Source: a virus. From it: a stretch of DNA of 39,551 nt. This document shows, piece by piece, positions 24,500-32,779 of this stretch (its first letter is position 1; every line of letters begins with the position of its first letter). A program made the position numbers and the translations under genes. Where the stretch lies: positions 1-39,551 of the IMG/VR virus record IMGVR_UViG_3300035698_021780; one strand, 5' to 3'. Below the pieces are notes generated by a model. The model worked only from the letters and a program-made list of their open reading frames with translations, ran no database searches and had not been told where the DNA came from.

Positions 24500-24533
24500 C
24501 CGCTGAACCAGCCTGGTAAATCAGCGGTTTTTA
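24500..24533 (+). terminator. Rho-independent terminator before the terminase genes
   Basis: CCGCTGA (24500-24506) pairs with TCAGCGG (24521-24527) around a loop containing a smaller CCAG/CTGG pair, followed by TTTTTATT. This is the standard intrinsic form. Confidence 0.75.
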
Positions 24534-24551
24534 TTCATCTTGGAGTATTTT

Positions 24552-25145
24552 ATGACTGTTAAAAAGAACAAAGTGGGCAGGCCTACTGAGTATGATGAAG
24601 ATTTGCACCCGCGCCTTGCTTATGCTGCATGCTCGGAAGGGATTTACACGCAACGGAGATTAGTAAAGATATTAGGCATTTCCAGACCAACCCTTCGAGC
24701 ATGGAAAAATGATCATCCAGAATTTCTTTCCCAAATGTTACGTGGTATGGATGAGTATTCACTCGAAGAGGGTGAACATAGCCTTAGAAAACTGGTGAAA
24801 GGTGGCCGGTTCACAGAGACAACAAGTGAAATGCAACCCGTTTATGAAGATGTCGAGGGCTCTGATGAATTCGGGGCAAAGACTATTAAAACCCTTACTG
24901 GTTATGAAATGGTTGTAGTCAAAAAGGTTTCAAAAGTCCGGGCACCGAATCAGAAGTCAGTTGAATATCTACTTAACAATCTTTCCAAGAATGGCAGGTG
25001 GAAAAGTCAGACCTCATTAAAGATTGGTGGTGATGGTGAGGGGGATCCCATTTTGTTCCAAGATATAAAGAACCGAAAGGATCTCATGGATGCTGGTGAT
25101 GAGCTCTTAAAACAGATTGCAGCTGGTGGTGCCAAAGATGAGTGA
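24552..25145 (+). CDS. Terminase small subunit
   Basis: This 197-residue protein has an N-terminal HTH (VGRPTEYDEDLHPRLAYAACSEGIYTQ.. then ILGISRPTLRAWK) typical of small terminases, a charged middle and a helical end. It recognises phage DNA for packaging and hands it to the large subunit. The ATG at 24552 follows GGAG; an upstream TTG at 24540 is rejected. It overlaps the large-subunit gene by 8 bases, the normal order. Confidence 0.8.
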   Translation: MTVKKNKVGRPTEYDEDLHPRLAYAACSEGIYTQRRLVKILGISRPTLRAWKNDHPEFLSQMLRGMDEYSLEEGEHSLRKLVKGGRFTETTSEMQPVYEDVEGSDEFGAKTIKTLTGYEMVVVKKVSKVRAPNQKSVEYLLNNLSKNGRWKSQTSLKIGGDGEGDPILFQDIKNRKDLMDAGDELLKQIAAGGAKDE

Positions 25146-26733
25146 ACCTGCGTTGCAACTTCCGATTGAAGCTCTCATGGCGGCTGATGCATGGCACTGG
25201 GCTTATTGGTCCGGGATCAAGCTACAACAGTCACAATTTGCCTATGATGGTTTCGAGTGGATGCCTGGAATAATGCGGAGCAAGAAAAAGAACAAGTGTT
25301 ATAAGAAGGCTTCGCAGATGGCCGGAACAGAATCTTTTGTTATTGACAGTCTCCATGGTTGCAAAACGCAAAAATATCCTCTCGGAGTCCTCTACCTCTT
25401 CCCCTCCAAAGATACCGTTACAGATTTCAGTGCAACCCGGTTCAAACCCTTGCTGAAAGACAATTATGAAGCGATTGGTAAATATGTCCGGGACACAGAC
25501 AGGGCAAACTTGAAGCAAGTCGGTCAAGGCTTCCTGTATTTCCGGAGTGGCACACTCTCAAAGATCATCCAGGGGCAACATAAAACCTCAAATCAGCTTG
25601 TTGCTATCCCTGTTGACTGCATTGTTTACGATGAATGGGACCTCATGAGTCCTGGCGCGCGGGAACTGGCTCTTAGACGTATGGAGCAATCTAATATTCG
25701 CGCAGAATCGTTTCTCAGCAATCCAACGTTGCCTGATTACGGTATAGAACGGGTTTATCATGAAGAATCTGATATGTCTGTCTGGATGATCAAGTGTGAT
25801 GGCTGCGGAAAAGAGACATGTTTAGAACTCGAATACGAGCAAGCCCTTCACAAATTGCCGGATGGTAAAGTCATTCGATTATGTGCCCGGTGCCGCGATC
25901 GTGAGATATATCCCAGGAATGGTCACTGGGTTGCCCGTTATCCTGATAGAGACATGGCCGGGTTCTGGATTAGCCATTTATGCAATTACAAGACCTCATA
26001 CCGAATGGGCACTGACCCTGCTGCGATCCTGGAGATGATTGAGAATCCTCCAAAGGACAATACAAAGATAACTCATTTCTGGAACATGGACATGGGCTGC
26101 GGTTTTGTCTCGGTTCGGGATCGATTGTCTTTTCAGCAGGTCATGGATCTTAGCGGAAGCAACCCCATGGCCTACAAAGATCCCGGGCCTTGTTCCATGG
26201 GAGTTGACCAGGGGAAAGATTTACATGTTGTGATCGGAAAGAAGGATGAACACCTTTCCGGCCGCATTCTTCTAACCCAGACATACAGCGATTGGACAGA
26301 ACTTGATACCCTGATGAAAGATTTCAATGTCACTCGCTGCGTTGTTGATGGTCTACCTGACACCAGCGATGCCCGGGCCTTTGCCAACAGATTCTCAAAG
26401 AGAGTGTATTTGAATTATTACAACATCCACCAAAAGGGCAGCTATGCATGGAATGAAAAGGAATTCACTGTCTCATGTAACCGGACCGAATCTCTTGATA
26501 ATTCACACAGGGAGGTAATGGATGAGGATATTATCCTGCCACAAGCATGCGAAATGGTTGAGGACTTTGCTAAACACATGTCCAATGTAGCCAAACGGTT
26601 AGAAGAGGATCCCGAGTCCGGCAGCAAGCGGTATGTTTATGTGAAACTGGGCCCTGATCATTTCAGACATGCTTTTAATTATGAGGCCATGGCCAGGGCG
26701 AATCTGCCTACCATGCTTTTTCCGGGGATGTGA
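25138..26733 (+). CDS. Terminase large subunit, GpA type
   Basis: This 531-residue packaging motor fits the GpA-like family. The ATPase half has a deviant Walker A (KKASQMAGTES at 56-66, with the lysine at the front of the loop as in lambda gpA) and Walker B IVYDEWD at 162-168. A zinc finger (CDGC at 220, CARC at 249) separates it from the RNase H-like nuclease, which has D357 (MGVDQGKD), D404 (CVVDG) and the D507/H508/H511 cluster. It pumps DNA through the portal encoded downstream and cuts it. Confidence 0.9.
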   Translation: MSEPALQLPIEALMAADAWHWAYWSGIKLQQSQFAYDGFEWMPGIMRSKKKNKCYKKASQMAGTESFVIDSLHGCKTQKYPLGVLYLFPSKDTVTDFSATRFKPLLKDNYEAIGKYVRDTDRANLKQVGQGFLYFRSGTLSKIIQGQHKTSNQLVAIPVDCIVYDEWDLMSPGARELALRRMEQSNIRAESFLSNPTLPDYGIERVYHEESDMSVWMIKCDGCGKETCLELEYEQALHKLPDGKVIRLCARCRDREIYPRNGHWVARYPDRDMAGFWISHLCNYKTSYRMGTDPAAILEMIENPPKDNTKITHFWNMDMGCGFVSVRDRLSFQQVMDLSGSNPMAYKDPGPCSMGVDQGKDLHVVIGKKDEHLSGRILLTQTYSDWTELDTLMKDFNVTRCVVDGLPDTSDARAFANRFSKRVYLNYYNIHQKGSYAWNEKEFTVSCNRTESLDNSHREVMDEDIILPQACEMVEDFAKHMSNVAKRLEEDPESGSKRYVYVKLGPDHFRHAFNYEAMARANLPTMLFPGM

Positions 26734-26736
26734 CAC

Positions 26737-26985
26737 ATGCTGAACTTTATCAAAAGAAAGATATGGCAGTCCACAGAGTGGTTACGACACAAAATGTGTA
26801 AACGATGTGGTGGAGAGGGTGTTATTAGGACCAGCTCGCCGGTTAATGATTCGAGCATATATTCTGAACGCATTGTTATTGATATTTGTCCTCTTTGTAA
26901 CCGAGAGGATAGGGTGCTGCCACCTTGTTATGAAATAGATATAATAATTAGGGGCCCATCGGGGTCGATTTGTAATAACAGATAA
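26737..26985 (+). CDS. Small zinc-ribbon-like protein
   Basis: This 82-residue protein has CKRCGGEG and CPLC pairs, like the cysteine-rich repeats of DnaJ, and a basic N-terminus. It starts 4 bases after the terminase stop. Function is unknown. Confidence 0.55.
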   Translation: MLNFIKRKIWQSTEWLRHKMCKRCGGEGVIRTSSPVNDSSIYSERIVIDICPLCNREDRVLPPCYEIDIIIRGPSGSICNNR

Positions 26986-27003
26986 CAAAGGAGGATAAAC
27001 CAC

Positions 27004-28131
27004 ATGATTGAAAATTATATTTTAGGAACTGATGAGTTTGGATCATTACCAAAATACAAATGCCATAAGATTGTAGCCGGATTTCAGATTGACTCTGTTA
27101 TGATAAATGATGAAGAACCTGAGAACGGTGGCCTGTTCCTATGTTTCATGGAGAATGAAATGAAGAATGTTTTATTTGTCGATCAGGAATACATTAATAA
27201 ACACGGGCCAAAGGTCGGCGGGTATTATGTTCTTTATAAAGATGGTTATGAATCATATTCACCAGCCAAACCTTTTGAAGATGGGTACACCAGGGTCTAT
27301 CCAAACGATTTTTTTGATCGTTGGCTCAAATGTCCTTTGCCCGATTTCATGCAACCTTCTTACACCTGCCCCCTTGACGAAAAGCCTGAAAGTATCCATG
27401 ACACGAACGGCCTTGCCGATCCACAGCATGGCAGGCTTGGCCCGAGGATTAAGGGCAAAGAGGTAAATACTGATGCGGTGAAAGATAAAATAGATGAATG
27501 GGCTGAGGCTGCTGGTAAAACCTTTGGGGAAGCATGGGACAAGATATTTTTAGATACCTATAAAAAGCTTACCGAAAAGGGCAGCGATTTTGATATCTGG
27601 AAAGATGGATTGTCTAACCCTGGCCAAACAGAGTGGGACAGGATGGAGCCGAATAAGGTTGAGCTTCCCACATCGCTCTTAAATAAAACCTGCCCAAGAT
27701 GCGGATCTAATCCAGGTGGAATTGGAGGGCTATCCTTGTCAATCCGTGGAGGCAAAAACAGCGCTGGCAAAATACCGGTAGCGGTTCATTGCCTTGGATG
27801 TGGGCTCGAAGGCCCAACTGTTAGGATTAGATACTCAGATAAAACAGAGGGACCGTGGAATGCATTTTATAAAAGGTTTAAGAAAAGCTATTATCCAACC
27901 CCAGACACTTCAATCCGAAAGGGTGGTGGCCCTCCGATTGGAATAAAGACCAGAAAGTTACATGATGAAGAACGAGCGCTTTTGATCGTGGAGGCCATGG
28001 CCAGGAAGATTAAGATAGGTGGTCGTGTGCCAGATGCATGGAGATTTGAGCTTGATGATCTTCTGGACCAGTTTGACACTGAACTGGAACTTAGCCAAAC
28101 TGGGGAAAACATCTTCGATGAACAAAATTGA
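27004..28131 (+). CDS. Unknown protein with Lar-like zinc ribbon
   Basis: This 375-residue protein starts behind AAAGGAGG. The first 115 residues include GPKVGGYYVLYKDGYESYSPAKPFEDGYTR, a pattern seen in short phage proteins of unknown function. Residues around 230-265 hold CPRCGSN and CLGCGLEGP, the layout of Lar-type restriction-alleviation ribbons. The C-terminal 90 residues are helical. It may be a fusion of two small phage modules. The Lar link is a guess from cysteine spacing. Confidence 0.55.
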   Translation: MIENYILGTDEFGSLPKYKCHKIVAGFQIDSVMINDEEPENGGLFLCFMENEMKNVLFVDQEYINKHGPKVGGYYVLYKDGYESYSPAKPFEDGYTRVYPNDFFDRWLKCPLPDFMQPSYTCPLDEKPESIHDTNGLADPQHGRLGPRIKGKEVNTDAVKDKIDEWAEAAGKTFGEAWDKIFLDTYKKLTEKGSDFDIWKDGLSNPGQTEWDRMEPNKVELPTSLLNKTCPRCGSNPGGIGGLSLSIRGGKNSAGKIPVAVHCLGCGLEGPTVRIRYSDKTEGPWNAFYKRFKKSYYPTPDTSIRKGGGPPIGIKTRKLHDEERALLIVEAMARKIKIGGRVPDAWRFELDDLLDQFDTELELSQTGENIFDEQN

Positions 28132-28732
28132 TCATGCCGAATGGGGCGGCAGTTTCCTCAACATAATACATGCCGGCGATCAGAGGGATAATTTCCAGAT
28201 CGATCTTATCCGTGGTGGTATTATCTGGCCCTCTGCTGTCAACCCGGGGTATATTTGCATAATTGGTCAGTTGCCTAACTACAATGACCAGCATCGAAAG
28301 CCGTTGATTCTCCTGGCAGAACATGTATGCGCTCTTCCATTGGAGCTGATCAAAACAGTATCCGCAGAAACAAGGCGAATGATCTGCAGGGCTTTCTACA
28401 ATGATTCAGATGAATATACTTTTGCATTCGAGGAAAAGCTCGATACATATCTAAAGAAATTTGCCATGGGGAAAGTATCTCTTGATCCTCCTTATCTGAA
28501 AGACTGGATTACCGGGATACTTTCCATACAGCAATGGGCTATCGATAAGGCGCTTGACCTCCCGGACGGGTCGATTATGAAAACACAGCTCTCGGGTATG
28601 TCAGAAGAGGATAAAGATGAGTCAAGGCGTGGGCCGCTGTATGCGGTTGACGCTTTGCGCTGTGTTCTCGGCAGCTTTGAACTTCCAATCTCTCAACCTG
28701 TTGTTATCAAACGCGCGGGGTATGTGTACTGA
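28118..28732 (+). CDS. Unknown protein between terminase and portal
   Basis: Starting at the ATG at 28118 (204 residues), it overlaps the previous gene by 14 bases. The sequence looks globular, with no recognised motif. Its stop shares a base with the next ATG. Confidence 0.55.
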   Translation: MNKIDHAEWGGSFLNIIHAGDQRDNFQIDLIRGGIIWPSAVNPGYICIIGQLPNYNDQHRKPLILLAEHVCALPLELIKTVSAETRRMICRAFYNDSDEYTFAFEEKLDTYLKKFAMGKVSLDPPYLKDWITGILSIQQWAIDKALDLPDGSIMKTQLSGMSEEDKDESRRGPLYAVDALRCVLGSFELPISQPVVIKRAGYVY

Positions 28733-29121
28733 TGAAAGATACATGGAACGAGTCCACTTATTCTGAGATAATATTAGGGAAAATCCTTTTTGTCTTCTAC
28801 GAGTGTCTATTCGGCAGGGATAGTGATCAAATCTGTTTGGATTATTGTGGAGAGATCCTTAAAAGAGGTGAAACCATACAGTTTTTTGATTCAGGCCTGT
28901 TGATGCTTGCAGACAAACAGATCCTATTGGATACAGGTAAATTTGTAACCGATGAATCTAATACCAATTTAGCTGTAGCGGTCAGAGAGTCAAGGGCGGC
29001 GGCTTCCCACTTGGCATCTATTTTATTGGACAAACATCCATTCCACTGGAAATACTTTGCAGCTCAATTCATAGACCAGGACAAAGGTAATCCATACAAA
29101 CTTGTTTACGGGATAAAATAG
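28732..29121 (+). CDS. Unknown helical protein
   Basis: This 129-residue protein has an aromatic N-terminal helix (IILGKILFVFYECLFG) and a conserved-looking HPFHWKYFAAQF end. No family is recognised. It lies in a tight row before the portal gene. Confidence 0.58.
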   Translation: MKDTWNESTYSEIILGKILFVFYECLFGRDSDQICLDYCGEILKRGETIQFFDSGLLMLADKQILLDTGKFVTDESNTNLAVAVRESRAAASHLASILLDKHPFHWKYFAAQFIDQDKGNPYKLVYGIK

Positions 29122-29123
29122 AA

Positions 29124-29330
29124 ATGAAAAATCAATTACAGGTGAAAGTTTTTGACGGGGAGACCGCTTGGAATGTTGAACAGGACATCAACAACTGGTT
29201 GATAGCAGGTGGTGAACAATTACAGGTTTTAAGATTTTATCCTTTGCGTGCTATAAGCCAGGACCAGGACCATGAGCAGAAGCTTTTTAATTTTTCAATA
29301 ATGGCAGAATTTTATATTAAACAGGAATAG
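29124..29330 (+). CDS. Small unknown protein before portal
   Basis: This 68-residue alpha/beta protein (QVKVFDGETAWNVEQDINNWL...FSIMAEFYIK) has the pattern of a short ferredoxin-like fold. It lies 5 bases upstream of the portal gene. Function is unknown. Confidence 0.55.
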   Translation: MKNQLQVKVFDGETAWNVEQDINNWLIAGGEQLQVLRFYPLRAISQDQDHEQKLFNFSIMAEFYIKQE

Positions 29331-29335
29331 AACTT

Positions 29336-31501
29336 ATGGCTGGATACGGAATAGTCGAACAATCGAACCAGGGTGGCCTTCTTCAATTTACGAATAACGA
29401 TGAACTTGATCGTAGAGATAGAGAAGAAGCGGAAAAGAAATCTGATGAAACTCAGCATAAACCGGAAATAATCGGCCTTGCCGGGCATATCAGATCTGCT
29501 TTTACCATGGCCATTACAGCTAAAATGACTATCCAGGAGGAAATGCTCCGTTCTTTACGGCAAAGGAATGGAGTTTATGAGCCTGAAATTTTGCAGGGGA
29601 TCATCAAGCAAGGTGGCACAAAAATATACATGATGATAACTGACGTTAAATGCCGCGCCCTGGAATCGTACCTGAAAGATATCATGTTGCCAGTAGGTGA
29701 AAAGCCTTTCGAATTAGAGCGAACGCCTATTCCTGAAATACGGCCGGAGGTTGCAGAAGAAGCATGGATGCAGCTCGGCAAGGAAGTCGAGCAAAAGCTG
29801 AACGAACAACTTGCCCAGGAAGGTGTAAGGGTCACACCCGAAGAGTTTGGAAAGATATTCCAGGCGAAATTACAGGAAGAAGGCCCAAAGCTAAAAGAAG
29901 AGCTCCTTAAACAAATCAAGGAAATTGCTGATGAGGCTGCGAAGGAACTCGGGGAACAGATCAATGATGAATTTGTAGAGGGCGGCTGGTATCCAGCTAT
30001 CTCGGAATTCATTGACGATCTTTCTACATACCCAACCGCATTTATTGTCGGTCCAACATATCGGAGAGAAAAAGCGTTTGAATGGGTGCCGGTACCGAAT
30101 TCCGATTTGTCTGATATGAAAGTCGTGGATAAGATTGTTAAACGGTATGACAGATTTGATCCTTTTGATGTTTATCCTTCTCCCGGAAGTAAGGACATTC
30201 AGAAGGATGAGCTTTGCCTCCGACTCCGGTTGCAGCGCAAAGACCTGGTGGCAATGAAAGGGGTCCCCGGGTTTGATAATGCCTCTATTGATCAAGTGCT
30301 TTTCCTTTATGGCAAATCTGGATTCAGGGACCATATTTATTCTGATACGCAGCATGCTGATTTGCTTGACCGACCGCAAGAGACTCAAGATCCTACTGGA
30401 TGGATTGATGGCGTTAAATATTTTGGTTCTGTCCAGGGGCGTTTATTAAGGCAGTGGGGTATGAGCAGCAAACAGGTCCCTGAGCCTTTTGATGATTACG
30501 ACATAACCGCGATTGTGATCGGCAATTATGTGATCATGGCCAGGCTTAATGCCCATCCATTGAAGAAACGCGGTATCTATTCAGCGAGTTACAAGAAAAA
30601 GAATGGTTCAATCTGGGGGCAGGCGCCTCCATACCTGATGCGAGATATTCAAAACTTCTGCAATTCATGTGCAAGGGCGATTGCCAATAACTTTGCGGTT
30701 GCTTCTGGCCCACAGGTTTGGCTAAATGCGGAACGTGTGCCTGCAGGCGTTGACATTACAGATATTCATCCATGGAAAATATGGACTTTCAACAATCCTA
30801 AAACGAATACCGCCGGCTCCGGTGATAAACCTATGGATTTCTACCAGCCAAAGGTTATTACAGCAGAGCTGATGAAGGCATATGACTACTTTTTCAAGCA
30901 GGCTTCGGAAATAACCGGGATTCCGGCATACAATTCTGAAAACCTGCAAGGGGCTGGAAAGACAGCCAGGGGCCTTGCAATGCTTCGGAATGATGCTGCA
31001 AGGGGAATTAGGGCAGTTGCACGTAACATCGACATGGGCGCGATCAGCCCGTCAGTAACGGAACACTGGATATCAATCATGCTTGAGGAACCTGATAAGA
31101 GGCGCGGGGATACAAAAGTGATTGCCCGGGCTTCTGATTATCTTGTCCAGCAGGAACAGCTTGAGATGCGCCGGAACGAAATGCTTGACCGTACCAATAA
31201 TCCGGTAGATCTTGAAATCATTGGTGTTGGTGGCAGGGCAGAAATGCTGCGAGAAAATGCAAGGGCTCTTAAAATGGACCCTGATAAGATTGTCCCGGAA
31301 AAGGACGACATGATCAGGAACATGGTTAGAGCCCAGATAGAACAAATTGTCATGACCTTGTCAGAGTCTCTTGGTATTCCTCCGGAACAGGTGATGGAGA
31401 TTTTACAGAATCCGCAGCAAGGCGGCGGTGAAGGGCAAAAACAGGTAGGATTTAAAGAACCGGATGGGACAGCGGTATCAACAGCAGATCGGGAAGCTTA
31501 A
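29336..31501 (+). CDS. Portal protein
   Basis: At 721 residues it is in the size range of podovirus-type portals. The pattern fits: an N-terminal helical section, a long charged coiled region at about 135-215, a central beta-rich crown/stem region (YDRFDPFDVYPSPGS, DYDITAIVIGNYVIM), then AARGIRAVARNIDMG..SVTEHW and a Gln/Gly-rich end. The portal dodecamer is the DNA entry and exit channel, docked by the terminase and joined to the adaptor encoded further on. Position two gene groups after the terminase supports the call. Confidence 0.82.
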   Translation: MAGYGIVEQSNQGGLLQFTNNDELDRRDREEAEKKSDETQHKPEIIGLAGHIRSAFTMAITAKMTIQEEMLRSLRQRNGVYEPEILQGIIKQGGTKIYMMITDVKCRALESYLKDIMLPVGEKPFELERTPIPEIRPEVAEEAWMQLGKEVEQKLNEQLAQEGVRVTPEEFGKIFQAKLQEEGPKLKEELLKQIKEIADEAAKELGEQINDEFVEGGWYPAISEFIDDLSTYPTAFIVGPTYRREKAFEWVPVPNSDLSDMKVVDKIVKRYDRFDPFDVYPSPGSKDIQKDELCLRLRLQRKDLVAMKGVPGFDNASIDQVLFLYGKSGFRDHIYSDTQHADLLDRPQETQDPTGWIDGVKYFGSVQGRLLRQWGMSSKQVPEPFDDYDITAIVIGNYVIMARLNAHPLKKRGIYSASYKKKNGSIWGQAPPYLMRDIQNFCNSCARAIANNFAVASGPQVWLNAERVPAGVDITDIHPWKIWTFNNPKTNTAGSGDKPMDFYQPKVITAELMKAYDYFFKQASEITGIPAYNSENLQGAGKTARGLAMLRNDAARGIRAVARNIDMGAISPSVTEHWISIMLEEPDKRRGDTKVIARASDYLVQQEQLEMRRNEMLDRTNNPVDLEIIGVGGRAEMLRENARALKMDPDKIVPEKDDMIRNMVRAQIEQIVMTLSESLGIPPEQVMEILQNPQQGGGEGQKQVGFKEPDGTAVSTADREA

Positions 31502-31517
31502 AAAAAGGAGTGATATT

Positions 31518-31745
31518 ATGCATAATTTAATTCTTTACCAGTTGCCTAAATCTGGACGCTGGCGCTGGAAGCTGGTTGCTAAAAATGGGAATGTGATTGC
31601 TCAGGCTAACCATCATTATGGCTCAAAACCAAATTGTATCAGAGCTTTCAAGGGCATGGTCAAGGGCGTTACAGAAATATGCTCGGCCTCAGTAGTTAGC
31701 AGGGCAGGAAGATTAGAGGAAATAATGGTGAAGGCGATTGATTAA
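31518..31745 (+). CDS. YegP/DUF1508-domain small protein
   Basis: The ATG at 31518, behind AAAAAAGGAG, gives 75 residues. The order L-Y-Q..GRWRWKLVAKNGNVIAQ...Y.SKP.CIRAFKGMV matches the YegP/DUF1508 fold. Such proteins are small beta-alpha units of unknown role, sometimes inserted between phage structural genes. Confidence 0.75.
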   Translation: MHNLILYQLPKSGRWRWKLVAKNGNVIAQANHHYGSKPNCIRAFKGMVKGVTEICSASVVSRAGRLEEIMVKAID

Positions 31746-31767
31746 ACTTCTAAAGGGAGGATAAACC

Positions 31768-32352
31768 GTGGCAACAATTAATTGTGCAAAACCGGCAAAA
31801 GATTGCATTATGCATGAAGAAGATGTACAACATGACAAGCGAGAGCCCAGAATGCCTTTTGATCATGATCCTGAAAAGGAATATGAGAAATCGGATTACC
31901 GGGACCGAATGACTTTGGATGAGGTTGGTGAAAATGATAAGGAAATGGCAAAGTACGCTATCAGAGGTTCAAAACCTTATTATTTTGACCTCAAATTTAT
32001 CAAAGATCCGATTACAGGCAAACCGATAGCAGATCCAAGAATACCCCGTAAATTTATCGGATATTGTATTGATATAACATTGAAAAGATGTGGTCTTCTG
32101 GTTTTTAAAGGCATCGATGCAGCGCTTCTACAGAAGCGAATGGATTTTGACAAGATCCAGATCGAACCCAGAGGCAACACATATACCGGTGAGGATACCT
32201 GGAGGAACGGGCTTTATATTTTTAAGGCCGGAGAGCTGGTGGCATTTATGTCAGAACCCATGATCGAAATCCCGAGCAAGCTGGCACTCAAACAAAAAAG
32301 ACGTTGGGTTGTCCGGACAAATGCTAAGATCGATATGAAGGGTTATCATTGA
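31768..32352 (+). CDS. Unknown protein in head gene cluster
   Basis: This 194-residue protein starts at GTG behind AAAGGGAGG. The body looks beta-rich (PRKFIGYCIDITLKRCGLLVFKG). No family is recognised. Its stop overlaps the next ATG. Confidence 0.6.
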   Translation: MATINCAKPAKDCIMHEEDVQHDKREPRMPFDHDPEKEYEKSDYRDRMTLDEVGENDKEMAKYAIRGSKPYYFDLKFIKDPITGKPIADPRIPRKFIGYCIDITLKRCGLLVFKGIDAALLQKRMDFDKIQIEPRGNTYTGEDTWRNGLYIFKAGELVAFMSEPMIEIPSKLALKQKRRWVVRTNAKIDMKGYH

Positions 32353-32495
32353 TGGAAGATGAAGGCGATTTTATACCGCTTGAGTACCAGGAAGAATACC
32401 AAAAAAGCCTGGATATCGTGGCCAAGAAAATGGCTGACACAATTGATGCCTTTATTATTGAAGAGGTTATAAAGAATGCTAAAAAACACAGGTGA
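32352..32495 (+). CDS. 47-residue acidic helical protein
   Basis: The ATG overlaps the preceding stop (TGATG). The product is a charged helix (EYQEEYQKSLDIVAKKMADTI..). The next gene starts inside it, overlapping by 20 bases. The compact overlaps favour a real gene. Confidence 0.5.
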   Translation: MEDEGDFIPLEYQEEYQKSLDIVAKKMADTIDAFIIEEVIKNAKKHR

Positions 32496-32757
32496 TTTTC
32501 TTGAACTTCCAAAAGAATTAGGATCGGCGATCGCTTTCAACCGGCTGCTGTTCCATATGCACCAGCCTTCGAATCCTTCTTATACTTATTATCAATGGCT
32601 GCAAGTTCAGCTTGAAATACTTGATGATCAGAACAGATGCGAGATTAACGAAACAACTTTCAAACAACGGCAAGGGGCCGCGCAAACCATAGCGCAACTA
32701 CTTAAATTTTTTAACGATTCACAGGGTAAGGTTCTCGAACTTGAGAAAGCGACCTAA
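32476..32757 (+). CDS. Unknown helical protein
   Basis: This 93-residue protein starts inside the previous gene with AGAGG upstream. It is helical throughout, ending in a likely coiled segment (IAQLLKFFNDSQGKVLELEK). Function is unknown. Confidence 0.6.
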   Translation: MLKNTGDFLELPKELGSAIAFNRLLFHMHQPSNPSYTYYQWLQVQLEILDDQNRCEINETTFKQRQGAAQTIAQLLKFFNDSQGKVLELEKAT

Positions 32758-32779
32758 CCCAAAATGGAGGGCTTTTATT

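Noticed and set aside
32394-32412. GAATACC...GCCTGG resembling the scaffold-leader motif
   Set aside because: It lies within coding sequence and lacks the GGCTC half and the matching stem.
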